Shown one piece after another: positions 51,873 to 60,658 of a DNA stretch of 64,000 nt. Below the pieces are notes generated by a model. That model saw only the letters and a list, made by a program, of their open reading frames with translations. It did not search any database and was not told the DNA's origin. The stretch lies in contig CALJDU010000076.1 of the NCBI GenBank assembly GCA_938024995.1, forward strand, positions 1 to 64,000. Direction: 5' to 3'. The first letter of the stretch is position 1. Every line of letters begins with the position of its first letter. Origin of the DNA: an uncultured bacterium. GTDB taxonomy: Bacteria > Myxococcota_A > Polyangia > Polyangiales > Houyiibacteriaceae. Made by a program: the position numbers and the translations under genes.

Positions 51873-52970
51873 TTAGCGCGGGCGGTACGGGAGGACTGAG
51901 CATGGCGCCTCGTTGTAGCTCACGCCGTCCTCGTTTCGAACCTCGGCGTTTTGCTCGAAGTCGGCATGGCCCGCGATGAAGCCGCGTCGGCTGTCGATGA
52001 ACGCGAGCGCCAAGCACATCTCTTGGTCGCCGATGCCGTACCCGACGTTGGAATCGGTCGGGTTGTCGTAGCCGCAGGTGAACCGGAGCCCGGTCGCGCC
52101 GCTCAGATCGATGGGCGGGTCAAAGACCTCGCCGAGCGGTTCCCCGATCCCGCTGTTGACCGCGAAGACGCGCTCGCCGTCGTTGGGTCCGCCGATGACC
52201 TCGAGCTCCAGCTTCTCTCCGAGCGCGTGGTAGTGCGGCAGGATGTAGTAGAGCGAGAAGTCGATCGGGCCGCCGTTGGCCGCGGTGAAGTCGCAGTCCA
52301 TCGTAAACTCGGAACGGCTGCGCGCTTTGATTTCAAGGTCCAGGTAGTCGAACGCGACGCCGTTGAGGCGCGTCTCGACCTGCGACTCCGGAACGCTGTC
52401 GAGGTGCATCGTGACCTGCGGTCGCTGCGGCTCGGGCGTGATGTTCAGGACGTGTACCTGACCGAGGATGACGGTGTTCGGCGGTAAGCGGATCGCGACG
52501 CCTTCCGGGAACGCCTGCGCTTCTTCTTCCGCCTGGGTCGACTGCGCGAAGACCACGCCACCGGCGGCTCCCGCGCCGAGGCTGCTGAACCCGCGATCGG
52601 TGCAGCGCCAGCGACCGTGTCCTCCAGGGTAGGTGTCCTCTTGGACGTAGAACCAGTTGGAGTGGTGCAGACCAGGCCCCGCTTCCATTCGCACGGTGTT
52701 GACCCAGATCGGCTCTTCGTTCCCGAGCGCCCAGCTCAAGCAGATGTTGGAGTCCTCGCCGCGAACCCCAATCTCGATCGGCTCGAAGGTCTCGCTGTAG
52801 GTAACGGGTTCGCCCGTGCCGGTGTCGACAAACGTGTCGGACCCGCCCGTGTCGGCCGCGCCTGTGTCGGCGCTCGTGTCGACCCCGGTGTCGGTCGCTG
52901 TGTCGTCATCGCCGCACCCGCCGAGCAGCGCGAAGGAGAGGACGAGCGAGCCCATTGCAAAACGAAGCAT
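51873..52970 (-). CDS. Copper type II ascorbate-dependent monooxygenase-like lipoprotein
   Basis: This 365-residue protein starts at MLRFAMGSLVL. The lipobox is FALLGGC, then GDDDTATDTGVDTS. The C-terminal domains hold the PHM-like copper ligands: GLHHSNWFYVQ (CuH motif), ILPHYHALGE (HxH) and GDQEMCLAL (Met ligand with the Cys), plus YDNPTDSNVGYG before it, typical of the DBH/PHM family. The enzyme would hydroxylate a substrate with O2 and ascorbate or a similar reductant. The substrate is unknown. It also has the CGDDD start. Confidence 0.85.
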   Translation of the reverse strand: MLRFAMGSLVLSFALLGGCGDDDTATDTGVDTSADTGAADTGGSDTFVDTGTGEPVTYSETFEPIEIGVRGEDSNICLSWALGNEEPIWVNTVRMEAGPGLHHSNWFYVQEDTYPGGHGRWRCTDRGFSSLGAGAAGGVVFAQSTQAEEEAQAFPEGVAIRLPPNTVILGQVHVLNITPEPQRPQVTMHLDSVPESQVETRLNGVAFDYLDLEIKARSRSEFTMDCDFTAANGGPIDFSLYYILPHYHALGEKLELEVIGGPNDGERVFAVNSGIGEPLGEVFDPPIDLSGATGLRFTCGYDNPTDSNVGYGIGDQEMCLALAFIDSRRGFIAGHADFEQNAEVRNEDGVSYNEAPCSVLPYRPR

Positions 52971-53031
52971 GCGGAAAACGTATCGCCGCCTGTCTCGGAA
53001 AGCGAGCCCGCCCCGCTTCCAAGCCGACCGC

Positions 53032-53727
53032 CTAGAAGAGGAAAGGGACGACGCGCCAGCGAGTGGTCTTCGTGAACGCGAGGTACTCCGGGTCTTGGGT
53101 AAGCACCTTCTCTTCGGCGAGGATCCGCAGGACCAGCAGCAGGTCGAGCGCGAGGTAAACGATGAAGTTGTGCCAGCTGAAGTAGCCGAGGAGGAAGCCG
53201 ATCTGGATCCCGAGGTACGAGGTGTAAATCGGGTGACGCACCAAGCGGTACGGGCCGCTCGTGACGACGCCTCGGTTCGCGGGCAACAGACCAAAGCTGC
53301 GCCCGAGATGGAACTTCGCGTAGAGCTGAAAAAGCGTCGCGGCGACCTGAATCGAGATCGCCACGCCCTCTGCGACGAGCGGTTCACCACGTTTGAGCTG
53401 GATGAGCAGGAAGTAGAACGAGGCGCCGAACGTGATGAACAGCTCGTACAAACCTCGGTTCACTTGCTTCGGGAGCTTCGCGATGACGACCAAGGTCACC
53501 GTGATGATCTCGGCGACCAGCGACAGAAAGAGGACCCACTTCCACTCCACCCGGAGCTCGTGGGCCATCCGCAGCACAAAGATCATGAGGAAGGCGACCA
53601 CCAGGATCCGGCCGACGATCTCGACGAAACGCGGGTCAAAGAGCGGCTTCTTCGTCGCGTTGCCGTCGGGAGTGGGTGGGGAGGGCGCTTCTGCAGACGC
53701 TTCGCGGTTCGCTTCTTCGCCGGTCAT
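53032..53727 (-). CDS. Isoprenylcysteine methyltransferase-like membrane protein
   Basis: This 231-residue protein is called from MTGEEANREAS; the ORF-track start adds four residues. Five helices precede the signature GPYRLVRHPIYTSYLG and the AEEKVLTQDPEYLAF block, shared by ICMT/PEMT-type membrane methyltransferases. SAM is the likely donor; the substrate (lipid or prenyl-like) is unknown. It is divergent from add at 53834. Confidence 0.85.
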   Translation of the reverse strand: MTGEEANREASAEAPSPPTPDGNATKKPLFDPRFVEIVGRILVVAFLMIFVLRMAHELRVEWKWVLFLSLVAEIITVTLVVIAKLPKQVNRGLYELFITFGASFYFLLIQLKRGEPLVAEGVAISIQVAATLFQLYAKFHLGRSFGLLPANRGVVTSGPYRLVRHPIYTSYLGIQIGFLLGYFSWHNFIVYLALDLLLVLRILAEEKVLTQDPEYLAFTKTTRWRVVPFLF

Positions 53728-53833
53728 CGCCCGGAGCATACCCGTAGAAACCGAGGAGTTCGCGGGAGATTCAGTGAGACGACTGTCACACAGGATTTTC
53801 GATCTCTTCGTGCGTGCCTGCTAACGTTCTTCG

Positions 53834-54937
53834 ATGTCCCTCCCGATTACGTTCTTCCAGCAGCTCCCGAAAACCGACCTCCACGTGCACCTGGACGGTT
53901 CGCTCCGCCTGGAGACCATCCTCGAGCTCGCCCAGACCGACGGGATTGAGCTGCCCGCGACCACCCCTGCGGAGCTGGCCCGCGCGATGCACTGCGGCGA
54001 GAACACCGGGAGCCTGGTCGAGTACCTGAAGGCCTTCGACGTCACGTTGAAGGTGATGCAGACCGAAGACTCGCTTCACCGCATCGCGTACGAGCTCGCG
54101 GAAGACAACGCGAAAGAGAACGTCCGTTACATGGAGGTCCGCTACGCGCCGATGCTCCACACTCGTAAAGGGCTTCGCCTCGCGGCGGTGGTCGAGGCGG
54201 TGCTTCGTGGTTTGGCGGACGCGCAGCGCGACTTCGGCATCGAGTCGAACGTCATCCTCTGCGGGATTCGGAACATCTCGCCGCAGTCCTCCCTCGAGAT
54301 GGCGCAGCTCGCGGTTGCCTACAAGAACCGAGGCATCCTCGCGTTCGACCTCGCGGGCGCCGAGTACGACCACCCAGCCAAGCATCACATCGAGGCCTTC
54401 CAGCTCGTTCGGCAGAACAACATCAGCGTGACCATTCACGCGGGTGAGGCGTACGGTCCGGAGTCCATCCACCAAGCGATTCACGACTGCGGCGCGCACC
54501 GCATCGGTCATGGTTGTCGACTCCGCGAGGACGGCGACCTTCTCCACTACGTGAACGATCACCGCATCGCGCTGGAGTGTTGCCCGTCCTCGAACGTGCA
54601 GACCGGCGCGGTTCGCGATCTAAGCAGCCACCCGATGAAGCTCTACTACGACCTCGGGATCCGGGTCACGATCAACACGGACAACCGATTGATCACGGAC
54701 ACCACGGTTTCGAAAGAGCTCTGGCTCTGCCACACGCAGATGGGCTTTTCGGTTCGCGATCTGAAGCACATCGTCATCAACGGGTTCAAGGCCGCGTTCC
54801 TGCCGTTCCACCGCAAGCAGGCCTTGATCCGGAGCATCATGCCGGAGCTTGGTGAGTTCAACGAGGACGGTACGCGGACGCCATCGCAGCGCCCGGCGGA
54901 CGCACGCGCGCTCCCGACCGCCGACATCGACGCCTAG
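53834..54937 (+). CDS. add: Adenosine deaminase
   Basis: This 367-residue protein has TDLHVHLDGSLRLETI (metal ligands), VTIHAGEAYGPESI (catalytic Glu region), HRIGHGCRL and VTINTDNRLITDTTVSKEL. The usual NTDDP is NTDNR, as in a known bacterial subgroup. The enzyme deaminates adenosine to inosine in the cytoplasm. It is followed after 15 bp by tatD, suggesting an operon. Confidence 0.93.
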   Translation: MSLPITFFQQLPKTDLHVHLDGSLRLETILELAQTDGIELPATTPAELARAMHCGENTGSLVEYLKAFDVTLKVMQTEDSLHRIAYELAEDNAKENVRYMEVRYAPMLHTRKGLRLAAVVEAVLRGLADAQRDFGIESNVILCGIRNISPQSSLEMAQLAVAYKNRGILAFDLAGAEYDHPAKHHIEAFQLVRQNNISVTIHAGEAYGPESIHQAIHDCGAHRIGHGCRLREDGDLLHYVNDHRIALECCPSSNVQTGAVRDLSSHPMKLYYDLGIRVTINTDNRLITDTTVSKELWLCHTQMGFSVRDLKHIVINGFKAAFLPFHRKQALIRSIMPELGEFNEDGTRTPSQRPADARALPTADIDA

Positions 54938-54952
54938 CGCGTCAGCGGCCAG

Positions 54953-55711
54953 ATGATCGACGCGCACTGCCACCTCGATTTCGAGGTGTTTGACGTGGAT
55001 CGCGACGCGCTCATGTCGGCACGTGACGAACGTGATGTCGGCATCGACGGCTTCGTGGTCCCTGGGACGCGTCCCTCGCGCTTCGGAAAGCTCGCTCGTG
55101 ACGCGCGCTGTCACGTCGCGGTCGGGGTTCACCCCGCCTACCTCGACGAGATGATCACCGCCGAGCATCTCGCCAACGCGGCGGAACGAAACGGCGCGAT
55201 CGCGATCGGTGAGTTCGGCCTCGACCGTCGGCTCCGCGAACGTTTCTCGCTCGAACGTCAGCAAGGCTACGCGCGGGTCCAGCTCACGGTCGCGGAGGCG
55301 CTCGAGCTCCCCGTGATCTTGCACGTGGTCCGCGAGCACGGCGCGATGCTCGCGTTGCTCGAGGACTTCCCCAAGACGCGCGGGATGGTCCACTCGTTCT
55401 CGGGGAGCGCGGAGGTCGCGCGTGACTACCTTCGTCGCGGGTTCCACCTCAGCTTTTCGCCACTCGTGCTCTGGGAGAAGAGCAAGGTGCGCGCAGTAGT
55501 CACGGATGTACCGCGTGACCGCTTGCTCATCGAGACTGATGCGCCGGATCAGGGGAGCGACAAAAGCCCCGACGGACGCTCTGAGCCCGCGCTCCTCTTT
55601 CGCGTGCGTGATGAGGTCGCGCGTCTTCGCGACGAGAGCCCGGGGTCGATCGCGAAGTGCACCGCCGCCAACGCCCGCGCGCTCTTCTCGATCGCGTCAA
55701 GCGCGTCCTGA
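54953..55711 (+). CDS. tatD: TatD-family metal-dependent hydrolase
   Basis: This 252-residue protein opens MIDAHCHLDFE (HxH ligands) and continues VAVGVHPAYLDE, AIGEFGLDRR (Glu), LPVILHVV (His), MVHSFSGSAEVARDYL (His) and LIETDAPDQ (Asp). All metal ligands of TatD DNases are present. The enzymes are 3'-5' DNA exonucleases or related hydrolases. It follows add closely. Confidence 0.9.
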   Translation: MIDAHCHLDFEVFDVDRDALMSARDERDVGIDGFVVPGTRPSRFGKLARDARCHVAVGVHPAYLDEMITAEHLANAAERNGAIAIGEFGLDRRLRERFSLERQQGYARVQLTVAEALELPVILHVVREHGAMLALLEDFPKTRGMVHSFSGSAEVARDYLRRGFHLSFSPLVLWEKSKVRAVVTDVPRDRLLIETDAPDQGSDKSPDGRSEPALLFRVRDEVARLRDESPGSIAKCTAANARALFSIASSAS

Positions 55712-55753
55712 CGAGACTGGTCATCGCGCGCCCTCCGCCGTAGGAGTTCGAGT

Positions 55754-56407
55754 ATGGAACTCCGCAGTGACTTCGCGCGTCGGGAAGTGGTCGCAACTGA
55801 GAACGAGCCTTGGGTACCGTCGCCGAGCGCCGGCGTCGATCGCCGTATGCTCGACCGCGTGGGAGACGAAGTCGCGCGCGCGACCAGCGTGGTTCGCTAC
55901 GCACCGGGCAGCTCGTTTCCGGAGCACACGCACGAGCGCGGCGAAGAGTTCTTCGTGCTGGAGGGCGTCTTCAGTGATGAGCACGGCGACTACCCGGCGG
56001 GCACCTACGTACGGAACCCACCAGGCTCCGCGCACGCACCGTTCACGAAAGACGGCTGCACGATTTTCGTGAAGCTGAGGCAGTTCGAGGACGACGACAC
56101 CGAGCGCGTCGTGGTCAACACCCAGAGCGCGCCGTTTTCGCCGGGGCTCGTTCCCGGGCTCTCCGTGCTCGGGCTCCATTCGCACCTGGGCGTCAACACC
56201 GCGCTGGTGCGCTGGGCACCCGGGACTCTGTTTCAGCCGCACAAGCACTGGGGCGGCGAAGAGATCTACGTGCTCGAAGGCGTCTTCAGTGACGAGTACG
56301 GCGACTATCCGCGAGGGACCTGGCTGCGCAGCCCGCACCTCAGCGCGCACACGCCGTTTACGGAACCTGGCTGCTTGATCTACGTGAAGGTCGGCCACCT
56401 CGCGTAA
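55754..56407 (+). CDS. Bicupin protein, ChrR-like
   Basis: This 217-residue protein has a start preceded by TAGGAG at eight bases. It has two cupin modules. The first is PGSSFPEHTHERGEEFFVLEG and GDYPAGTYVRNPPGSAHAPF; the second is PGTLFQPHKHWGGEEIYVLEG and GDYPRGTWLRSPHLSAHTPF. Both carry His/Glu ligands and a final His. This is the ChrR cupin form that can bind zinc; no anti-sigma N-terminal domain is attached, so it may be a stand-alone sensor or enzyme. It follows tatD by 42 bp. Confidence 0.85.
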   Translation: MELRSDFARREVVATENEPWVPSPSAGVDRRMLDRVGDEVARATSVVRYAPGSSFPEHTHERGEEFFVLEGVFSDEHGDYPAGTYVRNPPGSAHAPFTKDGCTIFVKLRQFEDDDTERVVVNTQSAPFSPGLVPGLSVLGLHSHLGVNTALVRWAPGTLFQPHKHWGGEEIYVLEGVFSDEYGDYPRGTWLRSPHLSAHTPFTEPGCLIYVKVGHLA

Positions 56408-56520
56408 CCGTTGTCTGCACCTGCGTACAAGAGACAGAAGAGAAGCGCTCGCTTTCGCAACGCGAAGGCCCCTTGGTCTTGGTGTCGCGAGTCGCGGCGT
56501 TGACAGGCCCGAACGTACGG

Positions 56521-57345
56521 CTAGCCGCGGCGACGCGTCACCAGGAACAACGCGAGCAAGATCGCAAAGGGCGGGGTGGTTCCGCGGGACGTCGCAGAAC
56601 ACCCGGAGCTCTCCTCGCAGCTCTTTCGGATCATGACGCTGACCGGCTCGGACCGTTCTCCGGCGTGATTCACGGCGCGGACTTCGATCCTGGAAGTGGT
56701 CGTCTCCACGGCACGCTGAAGCGTGAAGGACGGCTCGGAGACGAAGTGTTCAAGTTCGTCGTCGATCGTGACCTCGTAGAACGCGGCGTCGACATCGGAC
56801 CAGCTCACGAAGAGCTCTTGCTCCCATCGCGGGTATCGACCTTGGGGGCACGGCCCACCATCTTCGAGATAGCGACACGAGGCGACGGCCTCTTCGTCGA
56901 ACACCGGGACCTCGGGAACGCTCGCGTCGGCTCCTTCGACGACCTCAAAGTGAACGTCGGCCGGCGGGGCCACGGAGACGCAACCATCGTCGTTGACACG
57001 GAAGGTGTAGTTCCCGGCCGCGAGGGGAGCGCTCGGGGTCCCTTCCCAAACAACGCGGGTCGCGGGAACAGGGAGCAGCCGTACGTCGCGCAGATCTTGA
57101 TTCGTCCAGAGCACCTCAATGGACTCTCCGGTGGCGTCACTCTCGAGTTCGAAATAGCCGCTTGAACCGTCACAGAGGATGCCCGCCACGGTGACGACGA
57201 GCCTCGCATTGGGCGGCACGATGGTGTCGTTGGACGGGGACACGATGACGGCGTCGCTGGTGGGAGCATAGCTACACGCCTCCGCCCCCGCTGGGATGAG
57301 GAAGGCGGTGACTAACGCGATGAGTAGGCAAGCATGGAACTTCAT
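56521..57345 (-). CDS. Secreted Fn3-like protein with MYXO-CTERM-like tail
   Basis: This 274-residue protein is called from MKFHACLLIALVTAFL. The signal peptide ends AEA, then CSYAPTSDAVIVSPSNDTI. Fn3-like strands follow (TRVVWEGTPSAPLAAGNYTFRV; EVTIDDELEHFVSEPSFTLQRAVETT). The C-terminus has CEESSGCSATSRGT, a hydrophobic helix and RRR, like MYXO-CTERM. It is a shorter paralog of the next gene, lacking its DUF4215 repeats. No enzymatic motif was seen. Confidence 0.8.
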   Translation of the reverse strand: MKFHACLLIALVTAFLIPAGAEACSYAPTSDAVIVSPSNDTIVPPNARLVVTVAGILCDGSSGYFELESDATGESIEVLWTNQDLRDVRLLPVPATRVVWEGTPSAPLAAGNYTFRVNDDGCVSVAPPADVHFEVVEGADASVPEVPVFDEEAVASCRYLEDGGPCPQGRYPRWEQELFVSWSDVDAAFYEVTIDDELEHFVSEPSFTLQRAVETTTSRIEVRAVNHAGERSEPVSVMIRKSCEESSGCSATSRGTTPPFAILLALFLVTRRRG

Positions 57346-57388
57346 GCTCCAAGACAATGCAGCGATCGCGCCAGCGACCTATGCATCT

Positions 57389-58930
57389 CTAGGCGCGTTG
57401 GCGACGTCGGGTGAAGACGAACGCCGCGAAGAGGAGCGCGGCGATCGGTGAGCCGCTTTGCGCGCCGGGAACCGCACATCCGCAGCCGTCGTCGATGGGC
57501 GCGGGTTCCCCTGCGTCTGTTCCGGCATCGCGGGTACCGGTGTCTTCGCCCGCGTCGGTGCCGCCGTCGCTTCCCGCGTCGGTACCGGCGTCCATCTCCA
57601 CGACCTGGCACATTGGGTCACACCCCACGCTATCCACGTCACACGTCTCGCCGGTGTCGACCACTCCGTCGCCGCAGGAAGGGGAGACGCAGGTCGTGCG
57701 GCACGCGTCGGGGTCTGTGTCGCTGTTGTCCGCTCCGTGATCGCATTCTTCGCCGTCGTCGACGACCCCATCGCCACACAGGCTCTCGGTGCAGTCATCC
57801 CGACAGGCGACTCCGTCTGCTTCGGGGTCGCACGCTTCGCCATCGTCGACGACGCCGTCGCCGCAGCTCGCGAGCTCGCAGGTCGTGCGGCAGGCGTCGG
57901 CGATCGCGTCGCTGTTGTCGTCGCCGTCGTCGCAGGCTTCATCCGTGTCCAAGATTCCGTCGCCGCAATCGGGCGCGCTGCAATCGGTTCGGCAGCGATC
58001 CGGCGCGTCGGCGTTGCCTTCGCCATCATCGCAGCCCTCTTCGGGATCCGTCACGCCGTCGCCGCACCCCGCGTCGCGGCAGTTGCTCCGGCATTCCGCG
58101 CCCGGTGCGTCGCTGTTGAGCGGCCCAAGATCGCACTCTTCGCCGGCGTCCACGGTTCCGTCGCCACAGCGCGGACCGCTCGTCGGGTCGCAGCTCTCGT
58201 TGACACGCAAGAACGCGGCCGTCGACGCGTTGCCGGCGAGATCCACCGCGCGTACCTCGACCATCGCCAACGTCGTCTCTTCCAGGCGCTGCAGCGTGAA
58301 CATGGGCTCGGCGCCGGCGTACTCAAGCTGACCATCGACCGTGACCTCGTAGTGGCTGACGTCTGCGGCGGAGAACGTGACCTCGAGACGTTGTCGCCAT
58401 CGCGGGAACGCGCCCACGTCACAACTGGTTCCGAACATCTCGAAGCGGCAGTTGGGGGTCGCCGCGCCGAGCATGGGGGCTTCGGGCGCGGCGGTGTCCG
58501 CGTCGGCGCCGACCGTGAAGACCACCTCTTCGGCGTCCGTCGACTCATCACATCCGACCGGGCTGGTGTAGTCGAGCGCGCGGAAGACATACGAGCCGGC
58601 CGCGAGGGGCGCCGTCGGCGTGCCTTCCCAGAGCAGGAAGGTTGTCGGCAACGCGATGAAGCGTGTGTTGCGCAGCTCTCGGTTTGTCCAGGTGACCGCG
58701 ACCGCTTCGGCGGTGTCGCGATTCACGAGCTCGAACGCAGCGCTGGCGGCTGGACACGCGGTGCCGCTCGAGAGCGCATAGACCTTGGCGTTGCTCGGCG
58801 CGGTCGCTCCCGCCGCTGGCGCGACGATCGTGTTGGTCAACGTCGGGAAGAACGAACAGGCGCGCGCGACGTTGGGGGAGAAGGCGGCGATCGACGTCAG
58901 GAGGGAGAGCATAAGGAGAAGCGGACGCAT
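57389..58930 (-). CDS. Secreted protein with six DUF4215 repeats and MYXO-CTERM tail
   Basis: This 513-residue protein has a signal peptide ending VARA, then CSFFPTLTNTIVAPAAG. The first 250 residues match the preceding paralog's layout (FLLWEGTPTAPLAAGSYVFRA; YEVTVDGQLEYAGAEPMFTLQRLEETT). Six Cys-rich DUF4215 repeats of the CGDGxxDxGExCDxG type follow. A Thr/Asp/Gly spacer and a tail CGCAVPGAQSGSPIAALLF...RRRQ, a clear MYXO-CTERM motif, end the protein. It is predicted to be anchored or processed at the envelope. Confidence 0.9.
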   Translation of the reverse strand: MRPLLLMLSLLTSIAAFSPNVARACSFFPTLTNTIVAPAAGATAPSNAKVYALSSGTACPAASAAFELVNRDTAEAVAVTWTNRELRNTRFIALPTTFLLWEGTPTAPLAAGSYVFRALDYTSPVGCDESTDAEEVVFTVGADADTAAPEAPMLGAATPNCRFEMFGTSCDVGAFPRWRQRLEVTFSAADVSHYEVTVDGQLEYAGAEPMFTLQRLEETTLAMVEVRAVDLAGNASTAAFLRVNESCDPTSGPRCGDGTVDAGEECDLGPLNSDAPGAECRSNCRDAGCGDGVTDPEEGCDDGEGNADAPDRCRTDCSAPDCGDGILDTDEACDDGDDNSDAIADACRTTCELASCGDGVVDDGEACDPEADGVACRDDCTESLCGDGVVDDGEECDHGADNSDTDPDACRTTCVSPSCGDGVVDTGETCDVDSVGCDPMCQVVEMDAGTDAGSDGGTDAGEDTGTRDAGTDAGEPAPIDDGCGCAVPGAQSGSPIAALLFAAFVFTRRRQRA

Positions 58931-58984
58931 ACCGAGAGCTTCCCCTGTTCCGCGCGAGCGAACAAGTCGCCCATGTGTCCCGCG

Positions 58985-60658
58985 CTACGAGAGCGCGTCG
59001 CGGCGACGCCCGATGAACGCGAGCCAGAAGATGAGGCCGGTGCCTGCCCATCCGGGCCAGTTGCCGGTGCTCTGGTAGAGCGTCCAGCCATCGAGCATCG
59101 GGATGTTGGCGTGCAAGGTCGCGCGCTCGAAGACGCCGCTGTGCGTGAGGACGCGTCCGACTGGATCGACGACCGCGCTGACGCCGCTGTTGGTCGAGCG
59201 AACGAGCGCGCGGTGATGCTCGACCGCTCGGAACTTCGCCAGCGCGAGGTGAATCCACGGCTCTTGGGTGTCGCCGAACCAAGCGTCGTTGGTGATGTTG
59301 ACGAGGAGGTGGGGGTTGGCCTGCTGCACCGCGCTCCGCGTGAAGGTCGGGAGCGTGTCCTCGTAGCAAAGCAAGGTGCTGATGCGGTAGCCGTTCCACT
59401 CGAAGGGCCGCTGGTGATCGCCGGGCGTGAAGTGGCCGGTGTTCGGTGACCACTCATAGAGGATGGGGAAGGTCTCGCCGAACGGGAGGTACTCACCGAA
59501 CGCGAGCAAGTAGGTCTTGTCGTAGGTCCCGAGGATCTCGCCATCGCCGTCGAGCATGTACGCGGTGTTGTAGCTCTTGTCTTCGCGGCGGCTGAGCCCG
59601 CCAAAGAGAGTCGGGGTGCTGACGCGGCCGAGGACGCGCCGCTTCAGGTTCCGTTCCTCTTCGGGAATGAAGAACGTATACGCGCTCTCTGGCCACACCA
59701 GGAGGTCCAAGCCTTCGCCGAGCTCTTCCTCAAGCTCGAGGCTCTGCTCAAGATGACGGCGGTGGCCTTCGTACGGGTCCTCTCGCTTGTCGAAGATGCC
59801 CATGTTCACTTGCACCAGCCCGACCTCGAGATGGTCAGCCGCTTCGGCGCGCTGATCGGTTTCGTGGATGCGATAGCCGCCGTAGGCCAGCGTGAAGACG
59901 AGCGCGCCGACCGCCGCGATCAAGGCGCGCTTGGGGAAGCGCTCACCACGGGTGCGATGACGCCAGACCTCGATGAGCACGCCGTTGAGCGGCACCGCGA
60001 GCGCGGACAAGAGCACCGGCCCGCCGAGATCCGCGACCTGCATGAAGATCGGCATGTCGTGAAAGCCCGCACCGAGGTAGCTCGGGAAGAGGAAGAGGAA
60101 GATCGTCTCGAGCGCGCAGAGCGCCGGGACCAGCGCGACCGTGACTGACCAACCTCGTCGCCGCGCGCGATCGTAGAGCCAGAAGAGCGCCGTCTGCTGG
60201 AGCCCGTGGTAGAGCCAAAAGATCGACGCGATCCCGATGTTCGCGAGCATCCCGAAGCCAGAGAACTGCTCGAGCATCTCGACGAGCCAGTAGTAGCCGC
60301 CGGTGTACCCGATGCTGCCGTGGACAAAGCCGAGCAAGAGGATCCGCTTCGTCGTCGCGCCGGCTTCGCGTTCCCGCTCGATCGCGAACATCGTCGGAAC
60401 GAAACAGACGAACGCGAGCGGCCACACCGAAAAAGTCGTCGCGAGGCACTGCACGATCCCGGCGAACCCGGCGAGCGCGAGGTGCTGCCAGCGCGCCGCG
60501 GTTGAGAGCGGTGCGCGCGCGGGCTCGTCAGCGGGCGCGCTGCCAGACTCGCTGGCAGACTCGCGGGCAGACTCGCTGGCCTCCGCCACTTCCTCTGCGT
60601 TCGCCTTCGTCTTTTTCGCGGCGGGCTTCTTCTTTCCGCTCTTCTTCTTTTTGCTCAC
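58985..60658 (-). CDS. lnt: Apolipoprotein N-acyltransferase
   Basis: This 557-residue protein starts at GTG in a GTGA overlap with bioA. An unusual Lys-rich N-terminus (MSKKKKSGKKKPAAKKTKAN) and a repetitive SESA segment encoded by a 12-bp repeat precede the membrane helices. The nitrilase domain has the triad Glu in LLVWPESAY, Lys in TYDKTYLLAFGEYLPFG and Cys in TLLCYEDTLP. Lnt adds the third acyl chain to lipoproteins; the many lipoproteins in this window are expected clients. Confidence 0.92.
   Translation of the reverse strand: MSKKKKSGKKKPAAKKTKANAEEVAEASESARESASESGSAPADEPARAPLSTAARWQHLALAGFAGIVQCLATTFSVWPLAFVCFVPTMFAIEREREAGATTKRILLLGFVHGSIGYTGGYYWLVEMLEQFSGFGMLANIGIASIFWLYHGLQQTALFWLYDRARRRGWSVTVALVPALCALETIFLFLFPSYLGAGFHDMPIFMQVADLGGPVLLSALAVPLNGVLIEVWRHRTRGERFPKRALIAAVGALVFTLAYGGYRIHETDQRAEAADHLEVGLVQVNMGIFDKREDPYEGHRRHLEQSLELEEELGEGLDLLVWPESAYTFFIPEEERNLKRRVLGRVSTPTLFGGLSRREDKSYNTAYMLDGDGEILGTYDKTYLLAFGEYLPFGETFPILYEWSPNTGHFTPGDHQRPFEWNGYRISTLLCYEDTLPTFTRSAVQQANPHLLVNITNDAWFGDTQEPWIHLALAKFRAVEHHRALVRSTNSGVSAVVDPVGRVLTHSGVFERATLHANIPMLDGWTLYQSTGNWPGWAGTGLIFWLAFIGRRRDALS

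Noticed and set aside
57458-59449. Plus-strand ORF of 663 residues
   Set aside because: Shadow of the DUF4215 and lnt genes; composition is Arg/Val/Gly-rich without domain signs.
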